Below, piece after piece: positions 1 to 11,125 of a stretch of DNA of 64,000 nt. The notes beneath the pieces were generated by a model. That model ran no database searches. It was not told the origin of the DNA and worked only from the letters and a program-made list of their open reading frames with translations. Made by a program: the position numbers and the translations under genes. Within the stretch, counting starts at the first letter, position 1. The number at the start of each line of letters is the position of its first letter. Origin of the DNA: Quillaja saponaria (lineage: Eukaryota > Streptophyta > Magnoliopsida > Fabales > Quillajaceae); NCBI GenBank assembly GCA_029379385.1, contig CM055613.1:25703652-25767651 (forward strand). Reading direction: 5' to 3'.

Positions 1-505
1 TTTTGATTGTTGATTTAAGTTGTGTTTCCTATGCTTATTTTTTGTTTTTGAATCTTGTTTTAACTTCACAAGTGGAATATGAGAGTGTGGTATTACACAC
101 ATTTAATACATACACAACACGTAGCATATAAACAACTTGTCTAAGGAGAAATCACCCTGGACACATAACATAACATCACCTCCTGGTCCATTTATAGGTT
201 CTCTTCAAAATCAAGGTTTCTCATTCTTAATAGGTGTTATTAATATGATTACAAATAATTGAAATTCCAAGTCTGGATCAACTAGTTTAGAGAAGAGAGA
301 AATAACGGAGTTGAATGGGGGAAGAGATAGGGCAGAAAGATTGAATGTAATTCTTCTAGGAGCAAGTATTAATTAGTTGATATTATTAAAAATATTTTTG
401 TCAACTCTATTGTATAGTTTTTAAAATTTTAATGAATTTAAAGTAAACCTCATATGTCACCCATCATTTTTGTTACCATCATAAAAATAAATTTGTGAAA
501 TCTAT
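1..505. other. Non-coding flank of the gypsy element
   Basis: AT-rich sequence with no coding potential that I can see on either strand. Its last five bases (501-505, TCTAT) are the left copy of the target duplication made by the gypsy insertion that starts at 506. Confidence 0.6.
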
Positions 506-990
506 TGTTAGATCCCAAAGTGAGGATCTAGTGTTTTAGATGAAGCTGAATTGTTTCTATTGTACTGTAGAATAGGCTGATGGTGTGATGATGATGGCAA
601 AATGGTGATATTGGTTTGAACAGGGATTGTCTGAGTGAACTGCTTCCTGTAAAAATGAGACAATACTAAAGGTCGGGAATTTTTCCCAAAAACTCTCCAA
701 TGATAGAGTCAATACTTTTTAACAAAATAGTACATAATGTAATAAGCAAGATTGTTTTTTCTACCTTCAACGTTCAAGCTGTTTTATATAGTCTGTTGTA
801 GCCATTACACTTAATAATTCTGATCGTCTATTATTATTCTACTATTAATTCCTAACAGTTCTTCGTTGATTAACTTCTTCAACGGTTCTTGTGTTTATAG
901 GTTTTTTATTCTGCAGCTATACATCTATCCAACCATTCTGCCCGTTAGACTTTAATCTTTGCCATATGTCCTTTTTATATTAGACTTTAA
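506..990 (-). repeat. 3' LTR of the gypsy element (left copy)
   Basis: Aligns with the right LTR at 7472-7974 through TATATAGTCTGTTGTA and ATCCAACCATTCTGCCCGTT. Its inner end has diverged: after CCTTTTTATATTAG the copy repeats the GACTTTAATCTTT stretch instead of ending in TTAACA like the other LTR. The inner boundary is therefore approximate. Confidence 0.88.
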
Positions 991-1010
991 TCTTTCCTCC
1001 ATCTCCAACT
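988..1010 (-). other. Probable polypurine tract of the gypsy element
   Basis: The plus strand is pyrimidine-rich here (CTTTCCTCCATCTCC), giving a purine tract on the minus strand directly before the 3' LTR, where second-strand priming starts in LTR retrotransposons. The assignment is by position and composition only. Confidence 0.5.
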
Positions 1011-1013
1011 AGT

Positions 1014-2283
1014 TTGCTTCATGGTTGGGGAAAAATCAATCCTCTAGCTAAAAGGAAACCTTACTTTAGCGCCGAGCAAAGGACCCGTCTGTATAAAATT
1101 CGCTATTATCAATTTAGACAAGATAGAAATAAATATGTTATTAGTTTTCTTTTAGACAGTGCCCAGCTTGTCACTTCGGGTTTGTCATCGCTTGCTCTGG
1201 GTGACGTCTTTGGGACTTTGTTTTATAATTGTTTTTGACACTTGAACATATTGATGTTTTGTCATCTTGTTGTTTTTGTAGATCAAGAGATAGGTTACGG
1301 GGTTCAAACTACTAATGAGGAGCTTGCTGCTTGAAGGCAAGAGAAAAGAAGGCAGAAAAAGGATGAAATTGAAATTGCTAGTAGAAAGTCAGCTTAGATA
1401 AATGGTACCTCATCATCTCAAATTACCAAAAATGAGACTAAGATTTTTACAGTATCTCCTCCCTTTGACAAACCTACTTCCATGTCATTTGTGCCATCCA
1501 GGACGAGTTGGGTACTACTACCTATTCCAGGTTCAGCTCGAGATGTTTCATTTGGTGCAGATGGTGTTCCTTTGTGGTTCGTTCCTGCGCATGAGGTGCT
1601 GGAGTGCTCTCTTCGAGTGATTGTCTACAAGATGTTGAATATGGTGCCTATCGTCTTGCACGAGGTGGTATTTTGAATGGGGATAAAGCTATTATGGACC
1701 AAAATTCCATATGATCGAGATAAAACTATATGTCTGCCTTGCATGTTTTGATCAAGATAAGATCTTTCACTATGCTTCTTGTTGTCATATCTTGTTTGCC
1801 TAACTTTCAATTTTATTTTATTTTTGGCAAGGAACTCAATCTTTGTCCTTGGCCTATGATCGAGTTCAAGACATGGAATTTGATTATTTGGATACTGAGC
1901 GATATCAAAAAGATACTTAGTTAAGCTTGGACGGAATGGAAGAGAGAGCTATTCATGCTGAGAAAAAAGAAGAAGAAGCCAGAGTAGTTCGTTGTGTTCT
2001 TGAAAACAGCCTTGCTACCTCTAAGTAACGAGGCCAGAAAATAAAGCAGAAGTTAAGGATGACTCAACAAACCATTCAGGACATCTATTCTAGTCAACTT
2101 CATGCTCAATGGATCGAGGAATACAAAGCCTTTACAGAGTTCAGGAAGCTTGTTTTGGATGAGTGTGATCTTTTTATATCATGATTGATCATAACTTCCC
2201 TGTTGAGTGGTTGAATTATGTAGGGGAAGATGATGAAACTAAACTATATGAAGATGAACAAGGTGGGATGAATGCTAATTAAC
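1014..2283 (+). pseudogene. Antisense extra ORF of the gypsy element (decayed)
   Basis: Plus-strand coding-like sequence, opposite to gag-pol. One frame runs from about 1014 (LHGWGKINPLAKRKPYFSAE) through 1676, broken by a few stops. A plausible acceptor (TTTTTGTAG at about 1280) suggests an intron near 1236-1281. The reading continues in other frames to about 2283, with pieces such as FDYLDTERYQKD, LHAQWIEEYKAFTEFRKLVL and FPVEWLNYVGEDDE, then a stop. Extra sense or antisense ORFs between pol and 3' LTR are known in plant Tat-lineage elements. I do not recognise the protein family and do not assign a function. It could instead be a captured host-gene fragment. Confidence 0.55.
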
Positions 2284-2460
2284 CACCGAACTAAATATGT
2301 TGTAGTGTTTGGACTTGGTCTTGTCTAACTTTTATCATGGATTATTTTTTACCATTGTTGTGGTTTCCTAGCTATAGATTCCGGCATAGCTCGTTTAATG
2401 TATTTTGTATTCTCAATTTGCCTTCCTTTGTTAATGAACGCTTTGATTTGTATATTTTGG

Positions 2461-2645
2461 TAAGCTCTTGGCTCAATTTTGGCTTGGCGAGCTCAATTTT
2501 GGCTAGCTCTCAGCTCTCAGCTCTCAGCTCTTAGCTCAATTTTGATGAGCTCTTAGCTCTTAGCTCTTAGCTCTTGGATTAATTTTGATGAGCTGTTAGC
2601 TCTTAGCTTAAATTTGGTGAGCTCTTGGCTCAATTTTGGTGAATT
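2461..2645. repeat. Degenerate tandem repeat of CTTAGCTC type
   Basis: Repeated blocks of AGCTCTTAGCTC or AGCTCTCAGCTC alternate with CAATTTTGATGAGCTC. It lies just downstream of the integrase end in element orientation. Tandem arrays in the 3' spacer are common in Tat-type elements. It has no coding role that I can see. Confidence 0.8.
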
Positions 2646-2689
2646 TGAAAAATATAAAACGTTGGAAAGGAATTGTAATTTATTTGAGT

Positions 2690-3620
2690 TTTGAAAAAAT
2701 TACAAATCATTGATAATACTTCCTGAGATGTTGAGCATTCCAGGTGTGTGGCAAAGTTTTCACTTCCATATTCATTAGTTTGTAGGTTCCTGGTCAAACT
2801 ATCGAAACGATTTGGTATGGTCCCTCCCAAGGCCTCTTGAGTTTCCTCTTATGGTTATCTCTATTAAAGAATCTATTTAGTCGAAGCACCAAGTCTCCCA
2901 CTCAAAATTCTCTAGGACAGACTTTTGAGTTGAAATGCTGAGCTGCCCTTTGTTAGTAAGCTGCAATTCGAATACTAACAGATTCTCTCAATTCCTCAAC
3001 AAGATCCAAATTCGACCTAAGTCCGTCTTCATTATCTTGCCAGGTTTTAGTATTCACTTGTTTCATTCTCAGGGATGGAATGCAAATTTCCACAGGAATA
3101 ACAGCTCAGTACCAAAGGTTAGACTAAAGGGTGTTTTGCTTGTTGTTGAACAAGCTGTGGTTCTATAAAACCAAAGGACCTGATGGAGTTTTTCCTCCCA
3201 ATCCATGTCGCACCTTTATATTTTTTTGGTTAACCCTTCCATGATAGCTATATTATCTGCTTTTGCCTGTCCATTGCTTTGAGAATACCCGACCGAAGAA
3301 AATATGATCTTAATGTACAACTCTTTGCAGAATTCTTTAAAGATTTTACAATCAAATTGTGGTCCATGACTAGTAATAATGGCCTATGGTATTCCCTATC
3401 GACAGATTATATTTGCCCAGATAAATTTTCAAGCTGCTTCTACCATGATGTGCTTGTACACCCCGAACTCAATCTACTTCGTGAAATAATCAATCATAAC
3501 AAGACTAAACTTAGAAGCCTTTCTTGTTTTTTTCGTTGGAAATGGACCAAGAATATCCATTCCCTGTGCTGCAAAAGGCTATGGTGTACTTATTGGAGTA
3601 AGGGGAACTATAGGCTACCG
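2690..3620 (-). pseudogene. Gypsy integrase (decayed)
   Basis: Minus-strand translation in shifting frames gives a catalytic-core region near 3450-3200 (pieces like GIPKA and NGQA) and a C-terminal module near 2900-2690. That module reads GDLVLRLNRFFNRDNHKRKL, then RPWEGPYQIV, GTYKL and finally WNAQHLRKYY, the usual end of plant gypsy integrases (GPY/F-like module). Frameshifts and stops break it throughout. It would have joined element cDNA to the host chromosome. Confidence 0.82.
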
Positions 3621-5480
3621 AGGTACTCGAGCTGCCTGTCCATTGCTTCTGCGTATTGAGGTGTGATATAAAGATTGCTTGGGCCAATTTCATTCCTACT
3701 ATCAATGCCTTATATTCTGCTGCGTTGTTAGAGGCTTCAAATTGTAAAGTTAGGGTGCACTGCATCAGTGTTCCATCTGGACTTTGTAGAATTAAGCATG
3801 CTCTAAAACCTTGTTTATTTGAGGATCCGTCCACATATAATGTCCATACATTACTAACAATCTGTGGGGAAGGAGTATCACCCTCTGCTACATCTAACTG
3901 GTCTCCAATTTTCAACTCAACTAAGAAATCCGCTACGGCTTGGGCTTTGATTATGGACTGTGGTACATACCTGATGTCAAACTCACTGAGTTCAACAAAC
4001 CAGCTGATCATTCGGCCAGAAGTATCTGACTTATGTAAAGCTTTATGCAAGGGTTGATTACTACAAACTTCTATTGTATGAGCTTGAAAATAGGCTCCGA
4101 GTTTTCGAGCTGAAATGAGTATAGCAAATGCCGTTTTTTCAATGGCAGGATAGCGTGTTTCTGGCCCTTTAAAAAACTTGCTAACATAACAACCAAGTTG
4201 TTGCTTTCCATTATTCTCTCTGACAAGAACGAAACTAACTGCAACTGGCGAGACTCCTAGGTACAATGCAAGTGTTTCACCTTTCTCTGGTCTACCCAGG
4301 ACTGGTACTGATGTCAAGTATTTTTTAAGTTCAACAAAAGATTTTTCACAATCATTCGTCCACATAAATGCTCTAGTTAAGGTCTTGAAGAAAGGAAAGC
4401 ATCTGTCAACTGATCGGGACATAAATCGAGCTAAAACTGTGACTCGTCCTGTCAACTGTTGTACTTATTTTATTGTTTTAGGACTCTTCATTTCGAGGAC
4501 AGCTTTTATCTTGTCCGGGTTTGCTTCTATTCCTATGACTGTCAACATAAAGCTTAAGAATTTTCCCAAAATCACTCGGAAAGTACATTTGGTAGGATTA
4601 AGTTTCATTATGTAGTTGTCAAGCACGAAAAAAGCCTCTATTAGGTTAGAAATGTATTCCCGAACTGATTTGCTCTTAATGAGCATGTCATCGACATATA
4701 CTTCCATATTGCGTCCAATCTAAAATTTAAAAATCTTGTTAACTTGTCTCTGATATGTGGCACCCACATTTTTCAAACCGAAATGTATCATTTTGTAACA
4801 ATATATGCCCTTCTCCATTATGAATGAAGTTTTCTCCTTATCCTCTTTAGCCATGAGAATTTGATTGGAGCTAGAATATGCATCCATAAAACTTATTAGT
4901 TTGTTTCCTGCAGCATTATCTACCAACCTATCAATTTGGGGTAAAGGATAGTTGTCTTTTGGACATTCTTTATTCAGTTCTGTGAAGTCTATGCACGTTC
5001 TCCATTTTCCATATGATTTCTTTACCATAACAACATTGAATAGCCAATCAAGATAATCGATTTCTCAAATAAATCCGGCTGCCAGAAGTTTGTCTACCTC
5101 CTCATTGATGGCTCTTTGCCTTTCTGGAGCAAAACATCATTTTTTCTGTCTGACTGAACGCATGTCTAGATTTGTGATAATTTTGTGAGAGATTATTGAA
5201 GTGCTTATCCTGGGCATGTCAGCTGCAATCCAAGCAAACACTTCCCTATTTTTTATCAAGAATTGGGTAAGTTCTGCTCAGGTGTCTGAGCTCATGTCTA
5301 TGCCTAGAAGAACTATTTTATAGGTGTTTCCTGGGAAAAGTTAGATTAGCTGAGTGACTGCAATAGAATCTTCATTTTTCCAGCCATCTTTCTGTTTTCT
5401 CGACCTTGGATCTCGGGGATCATCTGTTGTGAGAACCTCAGAATTCTTGTTTTTCATGCATCCCACGTAACACTACCTTG
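3511..5480 (-). pseudogene. Gypsy reverse transcriptase and double RNase H (decayed)
   Basis: Open stretches at 5028-4720, 4707-4465 and 4455-3511 encode consecutive parts of one polyprotein. The first has WRTCIDFTELNKECPKDNYP and YPLPQIDRLVD, the second the catalytic box EVYVDDMLIKS, the third the connection and first RNase H (ETRYPAIEKTAFAIL, SEFDIRYVPQ, KAQAVADFLVEL). A second RNase H-like domain follows, WTLYVDGSSNKQG with EASNNAAEYKAL. The second RNase H is a hallmark of Tat-lineage elements. Single-base frame changes and stops separate the pieces. Confidence 0.9.
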
Positions 5481-5487
5481 CCACTTT

Positions 5488-6252
5488 CTAATTACCTCGA
5501 ATTGTTCCAACACCCTCTAGACTTAAAATTTTCAAACATACATGCCAAGATGAGGAGATTGCCCTTGCTGAATTGAAGAATGGCCTCCCTAGTATGATAT
5601 TATAGGATGATCTAGCTTTCACAATGCAAAATGCTATCATAATTGTTCTCCTATACCTTTTGTCTTCTAATGTAATAGGAAGTTCAATTGTTCCTTCTGC
5701 GATCACCTGCTCTCCATTGAATCCCACCAAGGCTCCTTGGATTGGTCGGAGCCTATCATTAGAAATTCTCATTTGTTCAAAACAATTATAATACATTATA
5801 TATGTTGAACTGCTGTTATCAATTAGCACACGATTGATTGAGAAATTAGCTATATTAGTATTAATTACTAATGTATCGTCATGTGGAGTTTCGACCTCCT
5901 GTAAATCTTCATCAGAAAAAGATATTGTCCCTACTAGAGTGGATAACTTGGTTTTTTTGTCAACTTCATTTACCATCAATGGTCTTTTTGAATACCATTT
6001 TTGGTCGAGTAAAGTTGGTCCTCTAGAAGTTAAACCACATATGATGGTATATATAACATCAATTGGTTCTTCTTTATCTTTCCTTGGTTGATCTTGATGT
6101 CTTTCTTCTCTGGGATGAACAGCCCTACGATCATCATTATGATCACTCCGTCTCTTACTGTCGTCTCTTATTCTTTTGAATTTATCATTGGAAGCATGAT
6201 TACAGAGATACCCTCGTTGGATTAATTCTTCAATCTGATCCTCAATTGCCAA
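5488..6252 (-). pseudogene. Gypsy gag C-terminus and aspartic protease
   Basis: An open stretch of 254 residues. The N-terminal part is the gag tail (AIEDQIEELIQRGYL, then charged RRSDHNDDRR). The protease domain follows: TNIANFSINRVLIDNSSSTY, where the usual D-S/T-G-S active site reads DNSSS, so the glycine is replaced, and later YNIILGRPFFNSARA. The order and wording match Tat-type elements. The altered active site and surrounding stops indicate an inactive copy. Confidence 0.85.
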
Positions 6253-7435
6253 CAGTCATTTGTATTATGGACAGGTCCCAAATGGAAATCACAATATTTA
6301 TTCTAATCAAGGTTTTTTGGGTTTGCTTACTGCTTGGGAGGCACTTGAAAAAATCCTTTATGTTGTTTTGCAAAAAGGATTTTTTAGGGTGTATTGTTTA
6401 ATTGCTGGTAAGCCAGGAAACAACACAATGGTGAACGTTGTCTTAGCATATGTCCCTCTCTCCTTGAAGGTTCAATCTTTCCATCTTGATGATGAGGTTT
6501 ATTTGGAGAATGAGGCCATTGTCTAGCTTTTCCATGGGTAGTCATCAAGGCACGTTCAACTTCTTCTGCATTAATGTATTATTCCACCCACTGCATTAGT
6601 TCTTCTAGACTGGCTAGAGTATGCTTGTTTATATCATAACAGAAAGGAGATTTCCACAGACTGGTTTTCAATATTGTAATTATGGTCTGTGGACTGGTAT
6701 CACAAACCTTAAGAACTCCATTGTTAAAATGAGCCATGAACTTTTTTAATGATTCAACGTCCCCTTATTTTATTCCTAAGAGATTAGTGACATCCTTTTT
6801 ATCATAAAATGTCTCTAGAATGCTGCCACAAGTTCATCAAAAGATCTTATAGAATTTTGAAGGAGGTGTGCAAACCATAATCGAGTTTGTTTCTTAATGC
6901 TGCAACAAAGGCACGGCACATAATTTGATCTGGAATTTCATGAAGCAGCATTAACGATTCGAATCCAGTAACAAAATCATCAGGATCAGAAGAGCCATTA
7001 TACTGTTCTGATGCAGGTATTTTCAAGCCAGTTAGTACCCAGAAAGAGATGACCTCCCCCGTAAAGGGATGATGAGCTGAGCTGAGCTTCTAGACATGCA
7101 TCCTTCAGCTCGGCTAGGCAATTGTTCTACTTTGTCCACTTCTTCTAGCCATTTGTTTCCTCCTTGGTCAATGAATTCATCTTCATCCTGATTTAGTTCC
7201 TTGTCTATATTTGCTATCTATTCTTGGTGGCTCAAGAGTTGATTATCATGAGCAGATGTGGTGTTTATTTTAGCTGACAATGTTTGTAATGCTGGCATTA
7301 ATGCCTGAAACTATTGTTGGGTTACTGGGGTATCAAGTTCTATTATGGATGGTTGGGATGGTGTAGTTGTAACTGTTTGACCGGTTTGGTTGTTTGGTAA
7401 TTTATGTACTGTTGGTTGATTTTCCATGATGGCAA
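6250..7435 (-). pseudogene. Gypsy gag (decayed)
   Basis: Minus-strand reading in broken frames gives gag wording such as DVESLKKFMAHFNNGVLKV, LASLEELMQWVE and YINAEEVERAL. Nearer the protease are KYCDFHLGPVHNTNDCWQLR and the start of the 5488-6252 stretch. Gag would form the capsid of the retrotransposon particle. Many stop codons are present. Confidence 0.78.
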
Positions 7436-7451
7436 TGGACTAGTCACGAGT

Positions 7452-7471
7452 TTTCCCACGGACGACGCCAA
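7452..7471 (-). other. Probable primer-binding site of the gypsy element
   Basis: Read on the minus strand, the bases after the 5' LTR end (CTAACA) are TTGGCGTCGTCCGTGGGAAA, the position and wording of a tRNA-complementary site in plant gypsy elements. I do not assign the tRNA. Confidence 0.6.
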
Positions 7472-7974
7472 TGTTAGATCCCAAAGTGGAGGATCTAGTG
7501 TTTGAGATAGAGCTGAACTGTTTCTATTTTACTGTATGATAGGTTGATAGCGTGATGGTGATGGCGAGATGGTGATATTGGTTTGAACGGGAATTGTCCG
7601 AGTTGAACTGCTTCTTGTAAAAATAAGACAATATCAGAGGTCGGGGATTTTCTCCAAAAACTCTCTGATGATAAAGTCAGAGTTTTTTAACTAAATAGTA
7701 TAGAATGTAATAAGCAAGATTGTTTTTTCTACCTTCAATGTTCAATCTGCTTTATATAGTCTGTTGTAACCATTACACTTAATAATTCCGATCGTTTGGT
7801 ATTATTCTACTATTAATTTCCAAAAGTTCTTTGCTGATTAACTTCTTCAACGATTCTTGTGTTTTATGATTCTTTATTCTGCAACTATACGTCTATCCAA
7901 CCATTCTGCCCGTTGGACTTTAATCTTTGCCATGTGTCCTTTTTATATTGGATATACTATGTTGTATGTTAACA
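7472..7974 (-). repeat. 5' LTR of the gypsy element (right copy)
   Basis: Starts TGTTAGATC and ends TTAACA, 503 bp, with TCTAT (7975-7979) immediately outside matching 501-505. It contains TATATAGTC, a possible core promoter element. It is better preserved at its end than the left copy. Confidence 0.92.
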
Positions 7975-8082
7975 TCTATCGTTACTCATTTTATCTTTTA
8001 TAAAGCAAACTATTTATTTTTAAAATTCTATATATATATAAGGTAGAGTATATGGTACCCACTCTTTTTTCTTGGATATTTA

Positions 8083-8529
8083 GGCTTGGTTTAATAATGT
8101 TCTTTTGGATAGTGCTTATGTTTATGAAGAGTATAAGTCAATTTTTCAATGTTTGAAAAAAAATGTAGGTTGCTTCTGCTCTAGGCTTTTAAAAGTCATG
8201 GGTGCTATTAAAAGTTAGCTTCTGCTCTTAAAAGTTTAAAAAACCAATATAACCTTAACTTTTAATAAAAATTTGCATTTATCCTTTTATTTATTAATGC
8301 AATAGGTTAATTATTTCTTTTTTTTATTATCAATACTTATTGTAGTCAATTTAAATCTTTGGAGCAGCTTTATAATGTATTTACTAAACCAATTTGTGGC
8401 TTCTACTTATTGAGAATAGCTTTTGTATTATTTTATCAAACACTACTACTGTAACTTTTTAAAAGCAACTTTAGAAAGTCATAAGAGCACAACACTTTTC
8501 AAAAAGCTACAACATTACCAAACCAAGCC
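8083..8529. mobile_element. MITE, PIF/Harbinger-like
   Basis: A 447-bp AT-rich unit bounded by inverted repeats: GGCTTGGTTTAATAATGTT at the left and AACATTACCAAACCAAGCC at the right. It is flanked on both sides by TTA (8080-8082 and 8530-8532). A TTA-type 3-bp target duplication is typical of PIF/Harbinger elements. Subterminal GCTTCTGCTCTTAAAAGT-type motifs occur on both arms. It has no coding capacity, so it is a non-autonomous copy. Confidence 0.82.
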
Positions 8530-8532
8530 TTA

Positions 8533-9950
8533 GTGCCCAACTAAAATGAATACGTGTCTCTGCCTTATGATGACCAAACACTATAATGACCTGAACTTTG
8601 TTTAAATGACTTGCAAACTAAACTTTCCCTTCTACTTTTGTATTTACTCTTTTTTCCTAATGAGGTTACATATCAACAATTATACCCCTTAATAATACTT
8701 TGCAGTGGAGCCATCATTCTCTCATTACTCTACAGTCTCTCTTCCAAAGGATGCACCTCCATTCCTAACCATTGCTACAATGAAAGGTCCTCATCAAACG
8801 GTACCCCACCTTGAAAGGAATCAAACTGGCTGGCTCTATATATACTTTTGTTTCAAATTACAGTTCTTAAACCCCACATTCAAACACCCTGCCACATTCA
8901 GATCATAAGCCAATTTCTAATTATAAACCTCACATTCAAACACCCTTCGAAGGATTGAATTGGTTTGGAGGAATTGTCTTTGCATATAATATAAATCCAT
9001 GATGTTAATCAAGTAATAAATAGCAAAGGAAATAATTAGCTTTTAGGGTGTTTGTTTCCATTGTTCATTTGGGAGAAGAGAGAGAGAAAAGGAAAGTGAC
9101 GAAATCAAGAGAGAAACAAAAAATTAGTTTACATTTTGGGCAAAAATCATAATTAATGTATTCTTCCACATTTTAAGTAACCGGTCAACAATAATGGATG
9201 GTTTTGATTTGATCAAGGAAAATGGACGGTATTTTATGAAGCCACAATACCCAAGAAAAATAAGTGGGTACCATAGACTCCACCTATATATATGTATGTA
9301 TGTACTAGCTTTTGTAGCACACATGTTGTGCGTAAATTGTATTTATTATATATAGTTTATAAAAATAATATACCATATTAATTATATTAACCAAAACATT
9401 TACAAATCTATTTATATTAAAATAGAGAAGAAATAGAAAATAAAAATAAAAATAAATAGTAAAAAGAAAATATTTTTTTTTCACTAAACCACTTTTATAT
9501 TCAAAAGTTAGAAACTCATAAAAGACATTTTGAATTAATTTTTGGTGACACTTTGATAACTTGTGTTTTTTCATTAAATACTAATTCAATCTAATCATTA
9601 ACATTTTGATATTTTTTGTCGATGGCTTTTACTTTAGAATTGACAATAATAAAAATACTCTCAATGCTCATACTTAGCTTTTTTATAACTTCATTGAACA
9701 TCATAGAAAGAGGTCAAAATAAATAACAATAGTATATATATTAATTAACTATGTTTTCTCTTTCGGAATCATATTGGCCCATGTCATGCCCATTTATGTA
9801 TGAGAATAATATGCATATTTATAGTTTTTAGCAATGATGGTCATGGACATCAGTACCAAATCTCATGATTATGATCATAGCCTCGCTCTATTGGACTCTC
9901 CCTCCAATTGTTCCTTTGCATTATTTAATATTTATTATCTAGAGGAGTAT
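8533..9950. other. Intergenic AT-rich DNA
   Basis: I see no gene. A short phrase, CTCACATTCAAACACCCT, occurs twice near 8872 and 8927 with small changes. Short ORFs here show no protein family wording. Confidence 0.5.
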
Positions 9951-9965
9951 ATACCAAAACAAAAA

Positions 9966-9991
9966 AAAACAAACAAACAAACAAACAAACA
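9966..9991. repeat. (AAAC)n microsatellite
   Basis: About six consecutive AAAC units following a run of A. Confidence 0.85.
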
Positions 9992-10170
9992 AAAAGCAAA
10001 AAAAGTATATAGACATGAGGCTTCAAAAGCTGATATAAATAAAGCATATAAGAAGTTATGGTTAGAATAAACTAATTATGATTGGATGAAAAGTTCCAAG
10101 CTTGCCAACGTATTACACAAATATAAGTTCTGCTCATGTAATTATGATCATGTAATTATTCATATAAGAA

Positions 10171-10340
10171 CAAAACTCTAACAATTTAATTAGAAATATA
10201 TTAAGTTTTAAAATTTCAATTTTATTCAAACTCTAAATATCTTGGAAGGTTTGAAAAAAAAAAATCATGTTAGAACTCTAACCATATAATTAGAAATATA
10301 TTAAGTTTTAAAATTTTAATTTCACTCAAACTCCAAACAT
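10171..10340. repeat. Imperfect 70-bp direct duplication
   Basis: Two copies of a 70-bp unit, 10171-10240 and 10271-10340, share ATTAGAAATATATTAAGTTT and a following CTCAAACTC phrase. They are offset by 100 bp. The surroundings up to about 11050 are AT-rich and without genes, including an (AT)n run near 10440-10458. Confidence 0.75.
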
Positions 10341-11125
10341 CAAGAGACAAGAGGGTGTGGCAATATTAAAAATTTAGTAAGTACAAAAGATAAAATAGAA
10401 AATCAAAAGATTAAGGCTCTTTTATATATAGTATAAATAAATATATATATATATATTAAAGTAATAATAACTTCTATTTCTTAAAGAATTTATATTCCCA
10501 AAGTTTTATTTTTAAGCTTTTTTTTCTAAATAAGTTATAAACTTTAAGTCAAAATATTGATTAAGTAAACAATTTTCAAAAAATCACATAAAATAAAATT
10601 AGAAAACTAATAAATTCATAATATAATCATTAATAAAATAATAAAATAATAAAAATTTCAACAAATAAATAGAAAGTTCTCATTATCTCTTTTCATATTT
10701 TTTTTCTTAACAAATTTTTAAAAATTATATTATTTTCAAATTCAACTTGCATTGATATTATTCTTTCACAATGTCACTTAAAAATATTCAAGTTTGAAAG
10801 ATAAATTTAAATATTTTAGAAAAATTTATTTTTCATTAATTATTATATGATAAATTTCTTAGTTTTTTAATTTTATGTTATCTGATTTTTTAAAAATTTG
10901 TGTACTTAATTACAATTTTAAACTTAAAGTTTAAACATAAAAGAGCAAAAGAGTTCTCATTGGAAGTGTCCAGTAAAATTAGGACTTTATACTTTTTCCT
11001 TCTTTCTTTTTACCACATTAATAGACTTACAAGTTGTCCCATAACCAAAGCAGACCAAGCGCCCCCAATGCATTGCGCCTCTCGTCAACTGCCATGCCAA
11101 GCAGGGCAAGAAGTCTATCGAATAG

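Larger units (their letters stand above)
506..7974 (-). mobile_element. Ty3/gypsy LTR retrotransposon, Tat-type, decayed full-length copy
   Basis: Two long similar repeats, both starting TGTTAGATCCCAAAGTG, bound a 7.47-kb unit read on the minus strand. The bases just outside are identical: TCTAT at 501-505 and at 7975-7979, the 5-bp target duplication expected of LTR integrases. The minus-strand order is 5' LTR, gag, protease, reverse transcriptase, RNase H, a second RNase H-like domain, integrase, a non-coding spacer and the 3' LTR. The double RNase H and the protease wording point to the Tat lineage. All coding parts carry stops and frame changes, so the copy is dead. An antisense extra ORF sits between integrase and 3' LTR. 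The LTRs differ by many substitutions, so the insertion is not recent. Confidence 0.93.

Noticed and set aside
2461..2645. Possible CRISPR-like array
   Set aside because: Units are short, irregular and lack spacers, and the sequence is a plant retroelement spacer.
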